Under the pieces are notes generated by a model. It worked only from the letters and a program-made list of their open reading frames with translations, was not told where the DNA came from and made no database searches. A DNA stretch of 64,000 nucleotides from Trichinella spiralis (taxonomy: Eukaryota; Nematoda; Enoplea; Trichinellida; Trichinellidae): positions 11,686,691 to 11,750,690 of the forward strand of contig CM012953.1 of assembly GCA_000181795.3 (NCBI GenBank), given 5' to 3'. The position numbers were made by a program, and so were the translations under genes. Below, piece after piece: positions 42,651 through 54,848 of the stretch (positions within the stretch are counted from its first letter, which is position 1; every line of letters begins with the position of its first letter).

Positions 42651-45090
42651 ATGGCTACAAATACTAGTAAGCCTTTAGTTATTTTAATAATTATACCATA
42701 TGCTGATAAGTTATGTATGCAGTTATTTTATTAATATTAGTATCCATTATTTGTTTTTAATATTACATAAAGTATGGAAATAAATAATACAGTTTGTAAT
42801 GTTTAATATTTTAACGATTTTCAGATTTTCTTCATGAATTATTGGAAATTAGTTCCCCGCAGGGACAATTTGCCTTCGATACAGATTCACGGACACTGAT
42901 AGCTTTTGCTCCAAATGATTCGGCTGTAGCTTGGGCAAGTCAAGGTTGTTTCATCACAGTGGTACTGAATCATTCCACCGACAATACCTCTCAAAGTAAT
43001 TAAGATAAAATACATTTCATTCTTGTAAACTAGTGCTCAAATTAATTTTACCAGTGATTTTTTTGTCATGTACTTATTTTATATTTTAAGTGAAATTATC
43101 TCTCAGTATAAATTATTTTGCGTAATACAGTTTTTGAATTGATTATTTTAGGCATTTTTGAAATTTTTTGAAAATTGCTTTTTTCTAAATTTGAAGTATT
43201 TTTGATTTGCTTACGTACGCAATATGATACTAAACGAATTTATTCAAATTTAAATACTACTGTTGTTGTTTCAACTGGGAATTTTTTTTGAGGAGAAAGA
43301 CATGAAACAACAAAATAATTATGAGATATTTATTTTGAAAGTTTGCAATTTAAAGTGAACATCATTTTAAAAGTTCTCTTGAAAAAAACAGCGATTGAAT
43401 ATGAATGTATTGTTTATTTCAGACTGCACAAGAGCTTTGTTTTCTAAGGAAAATTTGAGTCGTCGTCGTATAATTATTGTAGAATCAAATGCTATGGTGT
43501 TTTCAATCGCTTTTGGATATGCATCTCTGTCAAGTTTTATATTTCTTTTTGGTTCCGCTAGAAATGAAATGAGAAAAAATGATCGAGGTTCTGTACTACT
43601 TCTAGCTGCTGGTATGGATGATGGCAGTATTCGCATTTATTGCCCCAAAACAGGTTGATCTCAGATTTAGCATTGGCCAAATTTATTTTATTATTTTCGG
43701 TTCATTAGGTTCTTTTCTTATGCAACTTCTTGACCACAGAAGCATTGTTTGTGATATTAAGTTTTCACCTTCAACGGCATCCATGCGATCTACGCTGTTG
43801 TCATGTTCAAGAGATTCAACGTTGAAACTCTGGGATATGGATGATCAAGGGAACATGTTCAGAACTCTTGAGGTAAGTTTTGCAGTTTCATTATTTATTA
43901 ATTATTTTTTGTTAATCTTTCATTTAATGTTGAAATATTCATGTGATTGAAAATTTTTACTGTTGACGTTAATTTGACATTTCGCTTTTTTCTTGGCACA
44001 CTAGGGTCATGGTAACAGGGAAATCGTTACATGCTGTTCTTGGTCTTTTGACGGAAAATATGCTGCCAGTGGTGGCACCGACACTATGGTAAGTTATTGG
44101 TTGCTTGCTTTTATTCTAATTTACATAAGTTTAATCATAATCATTAAAAATAAGCACAATCTGATATTGTATTGATTGACTTGATTGCAATTGCATGCAG
44201 CATATATCGTTAACTGGTATAATATTTTTTTATTTATTATTTTCTTATTATTGTGAAATTTGATGTTTGTTTCTTTTTGCATGTCTATTTTCCTCCTAAT
44301 GTATGAATGGTTTTTTGTTTTGTTTCTGTTTACTGTTTAGCTAATTATTTGGGAAACTGCTCGTTGGACTCCGTTCCATTACCTAAGGTCACACAGAAAT
44401 GCCATCACATGCTGTGAATTTGCCGCGGACAACACTTTGATTGCTTCATGTTCTATGGACACTTCACTTATACTGTGGAATTACCATTTCGGTTATCCGC
44501 TTGCTTATTTTTGGTAAGGATGCTTATTTGTGTTTTGTTGCTATAAACTGGGTTTGCTTTTTATTATTAGGCATCGAATTCCTGCTCCTCAAACCGTATT
44601 TCAATTTTCTTTGAATAGACACCATGTTCGAGATTTGTCTTTTTCAACAGATTGTCAACACATGGCGACAGTATGTGATGATGGGTAAGTTTTAATTTTT
44701 GTCGAAATGTTGCATGCAGTCTGTAATGTTAAATTTTAGAAATGTTCGAATTTGGAGCATCAACCACGTGACATGTCCAAAATACATAAAGACAGTACAA
44801 GACTGCTCTTCCGTTGCTTACTCCAATGATGGTTCAATTTTCATTATTGGGTAAATATCACCCTAATTTATTTTACTGTTATTGGAAAAATTAGTTGCTT
44901 TTGTAGAGACAAAAAGGGTTCAGTACAAATTTACTCTGCCCGGTTGTCAGTTCTCAAATTGGCATTTTTAGCTCGAAAAATTGTACTGCAGAATTACACT
45001 GAAAACGACCTAATGAAGGAAAACATACCCGACATCTTGAAAAATTATTTGCATTTCAGTGAAGTGGGAATTGGGGTAATGCAGTGGTAA
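42651..45090 (+). CDS. WD-repeat and SOCS-box protein (WSB1/2-like)
   Basis: WSB proteins are substrate receptors of ECS (elongin-cullin-SOCS) ubiquitin ligases. Nine exons run from 42651 to 45090, each join in frame. The N-terminus (TLIAFAPNDSAVAWA) fits the WSB start. WD units follow: GMDDGSIRIYCPKTG; DHRSIVCDIKFSPS to DSTLKLWDM; GHGNREIVTCCSWSFDGKYA to MLIIWETARW; SHRNAITCCEFAADNTLIAS to LILWN; HHVRDLSFSTDCQHMATV to NVRIWSI; then DCSSVAYSNDGS. The order and the two late blades match WSB1. The C-terminus LKLAFLARKIVLQNY to IPDILKNYLHF aligns with the SOCS box ending IPSKLLEFLSY. An acceptor-like TTGTAG is one base before the ATG. Assignment to WSB1 versus WSB2 is not possible, and invertebrates usually have one. 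Confidence 0.8.
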
Positions 45091-46053
45091 CCAACAAATC
45101 TTGAGCTGTTTTTTTTGTTTTACAACCCCCTGCTTGGTTTTTCTCTGCTGTTCTTGTTTAGTGATAAAAATGCGGATAATGTTTATCCAGCTTGTTTACC
45201 TTTTCTTTTCTTTTGACACATTAATCAGTTATTAATGATACACAGTGTTACTGACTTAACACAAATTACTTTCACTTTTTCAGTGGATTAACAATGCAGT
45301 GTGAATAAAAGTTTTAGAATACATTATTGACTGGAATAATAATTTCTCTAATATTAATTATTGTACGTAAGTCGTTTTTTGAAAATTAAATTTATGAAGA
45401 ATCTGCCCAATAGGAATGCATTAGGCATATTAATATGTCAAGAAATTTAGACTAGGTAATACATTCAATTTTAATTTGCTTGCTCATATTTCTATAAAAA
45501 GGGATAATTCAAAAGCAATGAAATATTAAAATAAAACAATTCTTACGAAATAAAGTTAAAAATATTTCATCAAATAGTTGTATTGAAGTCGAATGACTGA
45601 TAATTTATCAAAATAAGAAAAGCAATTTTATCATTTATTCTGAAGAGCAGTCGACCTGAAAATAGTACAACATAAAAGCATTAATGTTGGAAAATCTTTA
45701 AATTGTTGAAATGTCTGGAAATGTTTTTAATTTTGCAAAATTTGGAAATATAGCTAAGGCAATAAACTCTTTTTAATTATTTAACATAAAACATCCTGAA
45801 TACACGTATTTCATACTGTACATACCAATAAAATATTAAAAAAATAAATTTTGAATAATTTCATGCTTAATTTAAAAATTAACTCTGAAACACCTTTTTA
45901 ACTGTAATACTTTGAACGTTAATCATTTCGTTGTTCAGAATAACTTAATGGTCGATTTATAAATAATAATACACTGTAGCGAACACAACGTAATTTGATG
46001 CTCGGTCAGTGGACTGTTTTGTTGTTTCCGCATTATGATAGATCGTCATAGCA
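45091..46053. other. Intergenic, no gene seen
   Basis: AT-rich spacer after the WSB-like gene. No supported ORF. Confidence 0.5.
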
Positions 46054-46365
46054 TTATGCTATAAATTCGTCAGCCAGTCGAGCGGCCTCTTTGATCCAGC
46101 AGTTGCGCGGATCCACACAACCGGGCGTGGCCCGTTGTCTATTGCCCATTCCTATGCCTTCAGCACGCCTCCATGCTATGCCGCCATTGCCCAACACTAG
46201 CAGCCAGCTCGGATGGCCATTGAAATCATTTTTTACCACCCTTAATGGTGTCCCTGCCGTCCTCGACTCATATACGGGCATCGTGGAATCTTGCATGGGC
46301 CTCGCGGAGTTTGCGGGAAATTCGCGTTTCCAACATACACATAATTTTAATTGAAATAAATACAA
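46054..46365 (-). CDS. Orphan G+C-rich ORF, function unknown
   Basis: An uninterrupted frame of 103 codons, much richer in G+C (46060-46330) than the DNA on either side. It has an N-terminus with weak hydrophobic character and a segment WLLVLGNGGIAWRRAEGIG followed by two Cys and a charged end. I do not recognise it. It could be a small gene, a captured fragment, or the ORF of a dispersed element. The opposite strand is also open over the same interval, which weakens the coding case. Confidence 0.25.
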   Translation of the reverse strand: MYLFQLKLCVCWKREFPANSARPMQDSTMPVYESRTAGTPLRVVKNDFNGHPSWLLVLGNGGIAWRRAEGIGMGNRQRATPGCVDPRNCWIKEAARLADEFIA

Positions 46366-46385
46366 AATTGCTAATTACAGAATAT

Positions 46386-46386
46386 C

Positions 46387-46417
<31 letters not shown>

Positions 46418-46420
46418 ATT
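46386..46420. repeat. AAAT tetranucleotide microsatellite
   Basis: About eight AAAT units in a row between the orphan ORF and the ribosomal P1 gene. Confidence 0.85.
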
Positions 46421-46580
46421 TAATAAAAATTCCGAATAAAACTTTTGCATTTATATGCCAACGTTGGTTCTATTTTCGCATCATCCGATCAAAACAGCAA
46501 ACAAAAAATTAAATTTTACGAAAACAGAATGCTCATCAACTGAAATTTATTTCTGCTTTGCTAAACATATTATTCACGTT

Positions 46581-46922
46581 TCAATCAAATAATCCAAAGC
46601 CCATATCTTCGTCTTCTTCATCAGATTCCGGTTTCTTCTCCTCTTTCTTTGCCGCAGGTGCGCCAGCTTCAGGCTTTGGAGCTTCCGCAGTGGCAGGCGC
46701 TGCTGCAACCGAAGCTGATCCAATACCGCAGCTTAAACAATTTAACAAATCTCCAATGTCCACTTTGGATAACGCATTCACATAAAGATTTAACCAAATT
46801 TTATCAACGTGAACATTTGAAGCTTCCAGAACTGATTGAAAATTTTCCATTGTGATACTTTTACCACCATCGTGAAGAATCAAAGCAGCGTAGCAACAAG
46901 CCAACTCAGTGCTCAAAGCCAT
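46581..46922 (-). CDS. RPLP1: 60S acidic ribosomal protein P1
   Basis: P1 pairs with P2 in the ribosomal stalk. It is a single exon of 113 codons. The N-terminus MALSTELACCYAALILHDGG is the P1 signature (ASVSELACIYSALILHDD). The dimerisation helices follow (SVLEASNVHVDKIWLNLYVNAL, shown in part), then an Ala/Pro hinge with Lys/Glu and the acidic end DEEDEDMGFGLFD. The start at 46922 fits family members, and an acceptor-like TTCACTTAG lies four bases upstream. Its partner P2 is at 2823-3650. Confidence 0.95.
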   Translation of the reverse strand: MALSTELACCYAALILHDGGKSITMENFQSVLEASNVHVDKIWLNLYVNALSKVDIGDLLNCLSCGIGSASVAAAPATAEAPKPEAGAPAAKKEEKKPESDEEDEDMGFGLFD

Positions 46923-48419
46923 TTTCCTAAGTGAAAGGACTGATGTTAATATTTTACACCGTAAAACTGAGAACATGAAACATTTAAATTATCAATTAAA
47001 TCAAAAACATTTGAACCATTTAAAAGTATCGCATCAAATCTTTTTTCCATGCAATGACAAGAAGCAAAGTATTTTAAACTGTAAGAATGAATTGAAAGGA
47101 AACAAGAAAAGACAAATGAAACAATACTATAAACATTACACTAATCTGAAAATGTAAAAAAGATTTCTAAAATTAGACAGCTCACGCAAAAACAAAAAAA
47201 ACGGCACAAACATTAGGGATCCTATAGAAACATAACGGATGTAACAATTACAGTAGCAATACACGTAAAGAATAAAAAGTAAGTTCAATTACAGAATGTG
47301 GAATAACTAAATACGAGTGGTAATAAAAATCTTCAAATAATTTATGTACTATGTCAAATATTCAAAAAAATTGTAATAATTTTATTTCAAATCGGTGAGT
47401 ACGCACTTGATTTCGCAACTTTAATAGGCCGACGGCTTTGGATACTTCACATTACTTATTATTGGCCATTAAGAGCAGCTGTTTTATTGGCTACTTCTTG
47501 TACCTTTATGATTGGTTACCACTTCGCTGGAATAGGATCTCTCCGTAAAATTCTCAAGGATAATTTTCTATCTGTTGGCAAAAAGTCGAGCTTTCATCGC
47601 ATAGCTTCTGTTTACATAGCTATGGCGTAATAGCATTGTGGTCTCCCCAAAACTTTTCATTGATTGAAACATTTCATGTAAAACCAAATACTGCGGCCTT
47701 CTCTATCATAATGGAAAACGGTTCCTGCGATTGCATTTAATCTAAGTCAGCTTTCGATAAATTACTATCTTAAAGACTCCTCAATAATAGTTATTAAACT
47801 TCAAATAAAATTTTTTACAATGGCAATATTCAAAATTACATGACAAATGCATTCCAATGGCATGCTGCAAAGAATTTCTACATGCAATCAGAAGAAAAAC
47901 CGTTCTTTTTAACGTAAAATATGAATATATTAAGTGAATAATAAAAATGGTAACTAAAAGTTCAAACTTACAATGCAGCACCGTAGATAATAACTGTTCA
48001 ATTAGATAAACAAGAAATTAGAGTGTTTCGAATGACAATGAACAAAGCAACAAAAGTGGATTAGAGAAACTGCAATTAATAATGAGAGCGTGCAAATCAT
48101 TTGCCGTTAATAACGTTATCAAATTACAATGAACGAAATTACACATAATTATATTATTATGTCACACCTTCTTAATTATTGGGGAGATAACAATGCTAAG
48201 ACTTAAACAAAAGTGAATGAACATTTAGTCTGATATACAACAATAAATTACAAAATTAAGCTTAAGTTTGTTTATCATAACATCTATGTAGGACATCAGC
48301 GAAATCTACAGCTAGAAAAACAAAGCATTTTTTGTGAACACAAGCAAGTACGGGTCACTGAGCTCAGCCAATGAAATAGCAGAGCAAACGATATCCTCCT
48401 CTGATGTTATGGCATTTAG
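46923..48419. other. Intergenic, includes left part of the duplicated segment
   Basis: No supported gene. Three ATTGG (reverse CCAAT) words at about 47463, 47488 and 47511 lie about 550 bases upstream of the P1 start in the orientation expected of minus-strand CCAAT boxes. From about 47700 the sequence is the left end of a segment repeated near 61348. An 82-codon frame that is open in the second copy (61307-61555) is interrupted here. Confidence 0.4.
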
Positions 48420-49438
48420 ATGAAACTCATTCTGCAAATCGGAAGAGCGAGAAGAATGTCGGATGTACGGGACGAGAACAAGGCGCCAAAAACCAACGAA
48501 GACAGCCGTGCAGCAAAGGGAAGTATGCAGGCACCATTGGTGAAAAAAGAAAAAAATCGTAAGTAGCAAACTTTGAGCAATTTGTAGAATAAGCAACAGA
48601 GGAAAAGTAACAAAATGCACTGAGAATCATTTGTACATGTTGCGTAAGTTCATTGGAGAAGGCATAAAAATAATCTCATCTTATCATCTTCTACTATCAG
48701 TGCATAGGCTAGAAATTTAACTGGAATTGAATTCATTAATAACATAGGTGATTCTGAAATTTCTTTAATAAGGCTGCTAAAGGGAGTAAAACTGCGGTAT
48801 ACTGCATGACTGCAATGTCATTTTCAAAATTATTTGCTTTATTTTGTTTTAAGCATCAGAGAGCACTCTAAAGAAGGTTTTGAGCAGAAAAAAATTTCAT
48901 TTGCAGATGTTCTTTTTTCTTCATCCAATATATTTTCATTTCATTTCTTTAATTCCAACTATCAAATCAAAAAAGACAAAGTTATTTTGGATACACCATA
49001 ACACACATGTTTAAATAACAGCAATTTCAAATAAGATTTGCATACGTGTGTAATATATGAGATTTCTTTAATTTCAGTTACATACCATTCTACAAATATA
49101 TTAAACAACATGATAGTTTCAGGAACAAGAGAAAATTTAACAGAAGAAGAAAGGATCATGCTGATGATGAAGGAATCCACAGAAGCATACGATCCAAAAT
49201 AGTAAGTAAAATACAGAGTTGTGATCATTTATAAATATCATCTTTTAGTTATGTAAAAATTCCTCAAAGGAAAAGAAAATCAGCATGGTCATCTTACTGC
49301 AAGCGGTGCAGGAAGGAAGGGCACTGCATACAGAATTGCCCACTGGTATGTTTATGTCATAATTAAGAAATCAGCTTTATAATTAATGGCAAATTTTCAA
49401 TTTTTCAGCTGCATTACAAAAGAAGAAAAGACTGCTAG
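48420..49438 (+). CDS. RBBP6/Mpe1-like zinc-knuckle mini-protein, copy A
   Basis: Four exons (48420-48558, 49123-49201, 49249-49345, 49409-49438) encode 114 residues. The centre, EEERIMLMMKESTEAYDP, then YYVKIP and the CCHC knuckle CKRCRKEGHCIQNCP (C-x2-C-x4-H-x4-C), aligns with the segment of RBBP6/Mpe1 that precedes and contains its zinc knuckle (EEDKIKAMM, EYDPINYMKKP, CFRCGKPGHYIKNCP). RBBP6 works in mRNA 3'-end processing. The DWNN ubiquitin-like domain and the RING finger of the parent family are missing. The N-terminus is basic and charged, and the C-terminus is LHYKRRKDC. Copy B has the same four exon lengths and intact frames. RNA binding or competition with full-length RBBP6 is inference. 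Confidence 0.7.
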
Positions 49439-50373
49439 TAACAAGTAAAATCTATTAATTATTTAGGCAAATATAATGAAAATAATAATATTTCATTTAA
49501 ATGTGATTTAAGTGCACAATTCACATAATCACTGAATCAATCTTTGCTTTTTAATTACTTATTTTTTGCATAAAAGCTCACAAAGTGAGCTGATTTTATA
49601 ATTGCTCGTTGACTTTAATAATGCCTTTATTTTGGTGTAAGAATTTCATTTGCTTGATACGTACGGCAGATTTGCATTTTGATGATACAGAAAAACTGAC
49701 TGCGAATTTTCCAATGTCCTGGTTAAGAAAAAAGAAGAAGCGTGAAAGCCCGGATGCTATACCTTAAAGCATATTATGCATTTATCACTTACAGTTTGAT
49801 TGCTAACTGTATATGCTCATCATTATTTTAGTATATTATTTGTTGTGTTTATTAATAAAAGTTTTAATGCAATTGGAAGTACTTGATAAAATAATATTGT
49901 TCTGAGGCTGAAAAGGAAGTATAATCGCGGGTAGACTTATAATATTACACATTAACTTTCAAATGCATATAGTAATTTCGCATCTTTATGTTACAAAAGT
50001 ATATTTAAGAAATTATTATCATCCTATGAAAAGCGCAACCAAATTGATGTTAGCTTGTATTGCAAATCCAAATAGGATATGCATCTTACTTTTTATAATA
50101 CTATGCAATTTGCAAATTTGTCTTGAATAACATAGAAAATATTTATGTTAAATAACTGAAATGATATCAGTTGTTTTATTCCTTTATACAATATACCGTA
50201 CGTTTACAATACACCTATATTTTTTAATTAAAATTTAATTGAAAATGAATAGTTAACAGTATGACACTTTATAATACCATGAACATTTTATTAATGCAAA
50301 CAGAATAATTATCTTCATAGTTTTACATACGTAAATTGTTATTTAAATAAAAATTAAATTGTAATTTAGAGCA
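49439..50373. other. Intergenic inside copy A
   Basis: AT-rich, no ORF of interest. A short perfect hairpin (GCTCACAAAGTGAGC, about 49577-49591) recurs in copy B and lies downstream of the zinc-knuckle gene. Bases 50072-50319 are specific to copy A. Confidence 0.5.
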
Positions 50374-50764
50374 TTAGTATTTTCCACGAAAAAACAGAAA
50401 GCCCTTGTTTCCAGCGACGAAGTGTACACAATGACTGTCTTCAAATGTAACTTTCGAAGAAAATTTCCGACCAACAATGCAATGCCAAGGTGGCATATAC
50501 TTCTCATCTAATGTTAATTTTATTGCTTTTGCAATCTGAAATAAATATTAGAATTATTTTCACTTTCGCGAAGTTTAATGAAGAAAAAAATAATTTCACA
50601 TCTCTTTCATCATTATATTTTTCCAACGTGCTAAACGTTATTTTTATGACATCACGCAGCATGCTCATGTCCATATCAAGAAAACACAGCTGAACAACTT
50701 TCTTGAATTCCTTTTGCAGGGCTTCTTCCAATGTTGCGAAATTTGTTTCACATTCGTTTTCCAT
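50374..50764 (-). CDS. Divergent DYNLL-type dynein light chain, copy A
   Basis: LC8/DYNLL light chains are small dimeric hubs of dynein and many other partners. Two exons (50600-50764 and 50374-50535), joined in phase 0, give 108 residues. The core is LDMDMSMLRDVI, then TLEKYNDERDIAKAIKLTLDEKY, PPWHCIVGRKF and VTFEDSHCVHFVAGNKGFLFF. It matches DYNLL ([58 protein letters not shown]). The WHCIVGR signature is kept. The target-groove strand GSYVTHETKHF is altered to SSKVTFEDSHC, and an N-terminal extension of about 25 residues is present. An alternative upstream start is possible. Copy B (63771-64000) keeps the frame with only a few replacements. Confidence 0.85.
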
Positions 50765-51761
50765 TCTCGCACAATAAATGGAAATGCGTGTTGTGCAGGC
50801 AAGCAAAATAAAATACTGATTTACAAATTGCACCTTTGAAATTGAAACTACTCGTATTTTAAAGTGTCTGGATTTAAAGCACTATTCTGTAAATTTTAGC
50901 ATGGTTTAAACGTAGCTCAAAATGAATTTTCTGGTGCTATTATAATTATTATTACTTTTATTTAATATGCACTAATAATAATTCTTCTAGTATGTGCTGC
51001 GTGATATGCATAAGAAATGCAAAGCAGCAGTGTAGTTGAAACATAGTTTAGTATTATTTATCATTTAATGAAAGATCATTTATTTCATTATGTATTTTAG
51101 TCAATATGTGAATGAAAAGTAAAAGATGTAAAAGTATTAAACAAATAATTTTGACGATGCTAAGTTAGAACGGTAAAAATGAAAAGCGACAGGAAGATTA
51201 AGCAGTTTGAAAACCCGTGCACTTTAACTGAAGTACTTTAATTCAATAAAATATTTCCTTCCTTGACAATAACCATGTTCTGATCTTGCATTGCAATATA
51301 CAGTTTTACAGAGAATAATTTATTTCAGTAAAAATAAAATGTCATACAATTTACGTTATTAATAATAATCTTGATTAAATTACGCTTTATAATAATATTT
51401 GTGTCGTTAAATAAGTATTGGCTTAGTTTAGATAGTTCCACATTTTTGATCAACAGCGATTTTTTTATCAGCGATCAAAATATTATAAATGAAAAATGTG
51501 AATGTGAAATCCTTGTTTGAAAATTTCTGGAATTTTCAGCTAAAGCAATTAAAGAACATTATTAATATAAACGAATGCGTAATTTTATTTTATGCATGAA
51601 AATTGTATTTCAAATCAAAATCACTTAGTGTACGGTAAAACGTAAAATTTACATTTCAAATTAAATCAAAATTCAAATTCATTTATTATATAAATGTTTT
51701 AATATGTTATTAAACAGCATTTTATAATATCATAATGTGATTGAATATATCCATTGATTGA
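50765..51761. other. Intergenic, no gene seen
   Basis: AT-rich spacer between the dynein light chain and the next minus-strand gene. Nothing recognised. Confidence 0.5.
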
Positions 51762-52556
51762 TTAGTTCTTATCGATTATTTTAATTGCATTTGTTTTTGG
51801 ATCAATCTAAAAAGCAAAAAAATATTATGTTTAAAAATAATTAAGTATTTCAAAATAATATTGTTACATAGATATGAACAATTTCAGGGAGTAGTTTATT
51901 TTGTGATTCATCCACATTTCGTTTTGTGGACATTTCGCCATCAGCACCGATGATAATCTCTGGTACGATCACTTTGGTAACAGTTTTCCAATTTATAGTT
52001 TTTTCAGGAAATTCTTTGAATTTCTGCATATAATCGGCAGTGTCATCCGGNNNNNNNNNNTATTTCTGATGTTGAAAGGGAAACTTTACCTTAGCATTGG
52101 TTTGAAGCTTCAAAATTTCTGTTTTAAAATCTTGAAGGTTAACACCAACAGGTTCTGTTAAAGGCAGCGGATCATTTTTGTCACTGAGCAAAATTTGTTT
52201 TACAGAAGTCGGGTTCAAGAATACTTTGTGTGTTTTATCCAGAACTGCCAAATTATATTTGAAATTTTCATCAATTCCATTTTCCAAACCTAATATTCCT
52301 TTGTAAAATTCAGCTAGAACTTTCAAAGTAGCCAATTCAGGTGTGGGTTTGTCAATTGATGACCGTTTTACCTTTATTATAAAAATGGAAATAAAATAAC
52401 TAAAAAATAAAAATATTAACAATTTCTTACGTTGCCCATCAATACTGGATCTTCCAAATGTAGCTGTGTTCCCCTTGATGTACCATTATGAGCAATTGTT
52501 GTTCTAATGGATACAGTCACTTTTTTTTGCTTTCGAACATTGCAGTTGTAAGCCAT
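51762..52556 (-). CDS. Unrecognised three-exon protein with internal assembly gap
   Basis: Three exons (52431-52556, 51868-52371, 51762-51806), all phase 0, give about 224 residues; the gap of ten n at 52051-52060 makes the exact length unknown. The N-terminus is basic with many beta-prone residues (MAYNCNVRKQKKVTVSIRTT). The middle is helical (LKVLAEFYKGILGLENGIDE) and the end is DPKTNAIKIIDKN. No signal peptide, membrane span or Cys motif is seen. It reads as a soluble intracellular protein. I do not recognise a family. Three consistent splice joins support a real gene. Confidence 0.6.
52051..52060. other. Assembly gap (10 n)
   Basis: Ten unresolved bases inside exon 2 of the unrecognised minus-strand gene. 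The frame is open on both sides if the gap is one base more than a multiple of three, as ten is, but the number of n may be arbitrary. Confidence 0.95.
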
Positions 52557-54848
52557 TGGCTGTTTTCAACAAATTCGAATGGCGGAAAATGTGCAATTTA
52601 TTAAACCATTCATTGACTAAAACATTTTTGGTCACACTTTAAATACTTTAAACAAAACATATTTTTTAATGTTACTTTAATATTCTATTTAAAATTGAAG
52701 TTTTAAATATGGTTCTGTTTCACAATTATGGTTTTAATATACGTAATTTGAATGTTAAATTGAATTTTTATAATTTGAATTATTGTTAATTCTGTGTAAC
52801 AAAAGATTCATAAATAGCATTGATTATTTTAGGTAATGAATAGATCCAAAGTAAAAATCATAAATTACACTTGTCTATAAAACTTTCAAACAGCGCCCTT
52901 TTTTGAACAATTGTAAAGAATTGTCTTTTTGTTAAAAAAACTGATATTCTATTATTGTAAAACAGTATATGTAGACATGAAATTGTTTATCTAATATTCA
53001 GAAATATATACTTGTATTTTTCTAAAGCGTTTGCTATATTGATGGTGAATTTGTAGCACACATATAAAATACTTTAAACAGATTTGAGTTGCTGACCAAA
53101 AAAGCTGACGGTTGATTTCTCAGATCTCTAATAAGAAATTTATGGTAACATGCAATAAACCAGCAGATAATATATAGCACGATATTCCTAATTACTTTCA
53201 TGTTTCAATACGCAAAATGTTTTCTTTAAAATTTTCATATCTTTCATAATACTTTTAATTTTTAAATATCATAAAAAAGTATTCCAGATGACATTTTCTG
53301 GGTTTACAATCACGGAAAACTTCTAGCATTTTCTTCTTTTTATAATTCATTTGTTTTCCATTTTGTTTCCATAATAATCAATATTTAAGAAATAGCTACA
53401 TACTTTACTGTATTTCATTGTGGAAATGTATAATGCGACGGTAAAAGATCAGCCTGACAAAGCGGAATATGAAAAGTACAAAAGTATGATAGCAATCAAC
53501 TTCCTTTAATCAACATCTTTTTTTATCCTTCTAGAATCCGGCTATTGACTATCTTCATTAAGCTGAAAAAGCCTTTTGATCAGCTGTAGCACTTCATATC
53601 CCTAAACGGTTTCGAAACTGAGAACTGACGAAACATTTGTGGGTGAATTTTCTGTTGTTCACCAAAGCGAAAATAAGGATTAATAAAAATAATGATACGT
53701 GATATATTATGCAACTACTTTTGAACACTTGCAGTGTTTCTTGTCTTTGGCTTCCCACTCAAATTTGTTTGAAGCGCACATGAACTGCAAACTGCTAAAG
53801 AAATGGTCAGTTATTTGAGTATTAATGAAAATCACATCTACTTTAATTACTGAATCAATGAAATTCTGACATTAAAATAACAGACATCATTTTAGTTGAC
53901 CTGCAATTATAAAAGAGTACATTTTTTTAATTATGGTAAATAAAAAGTACGAATATGATGAGAAAAGATTTATTAAATGCATATGTTAATTACACAATGA
54001 AATTATACACGAACACGATTTTCATATAAATTTTGTTTAAATGAATAATTGATCCCTAATTGCTACTCGCCGTCTCTTCTTTTAAAATGAAGCTTCAAAA
54101 TTAAACATTTTCCATTAATCATATAACCGATTGCTTAATTGACATTCATAGCTCGTGAATTAAAATTCATTATGTTGAAAAGTCATTAATCAAATGGTTT
54201 TTAATATACACTGTAATTTTAATGAAATGAAATTTATTGATGCAATTTGATTATCCATTTATTTCACATTTTTCAATGTTTCAGTCCAGCACGCCCATTT
54301 TTTCAAAATTCGCGAAATGCTTCAAAAAGAAATATCAGTAAGCCACGGACCATAAAAATAAATAATGGCGGAATAATATGATTATAAAGCAACGGGGGCT
54401 AACATTGATCTGAACAATACAACGGAGGGTTAATTTATATGAGTGGTGTGTATTTATGGTCTAATTATTTGCCTTTTTATTTAGCGAAAGATCAAAATTA
54501 TTTTTAGATGTGGTGTCAAATCTGCCACAGATCTGAAGTAATAAAGTAATGCCATAACACATAATGTTGATATATCATCCAGTTTAATTGGGCATATAAA
54601 ATAAATAAAAAGTATTTGTATTGCTATACAAGAACATTTAGATCAAAAAGTCAATGAAAGTTTTCAAAGTTGTTATGCATTAATAAGCACAAATTAAGAA
54701 TTTTGTAAGTTGTTTCAAATTAAAATTCCTTGCAATTAAGAATTTTCAAATATGCCGTAATCAAATATGCTTATACACCTATTATATAATCTGCGGCATT
54801 TATATTGAAATGTATCACCATCATTCTTTGAAGGCTCGTTTATTAAAG
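52557..54848. other. Intergenic, 2.3 kb, no gene seen
   Basis: AT-rich spacer between divergent genes (unrecognised protein, -; PAN protein, +). Only chance ORFs. Confidence 0.5.

Larger units (their letters stand above)
47700..50850 (+). repeat. Segmental direct repeat, copy A
   Basis: About 2.9 kb nearly identical to 61348-64000 in the same orientation, offset about 13.65 kb. Copy A holds 248 bases (about 50072-50319) that copy B lacks. The right limit is unknown because the window ends inside copy B; 50850 is therefore a guess past the last comparable base at about 50610. It carries a zinc-knuckle mini-gene (48420-49438, +) and a dynein light chain (50374-50764, -). No terminal inverted repeats or transposase were seen. 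Confidence 0.85.

Noticed and set aside
48312-48630. Minus-strand hydrophobic ORFs over the zinc-knuckle exon 1
   Set aside because: They are antisense to an exon whose sense frame joins correctly to three further exons in both copies.
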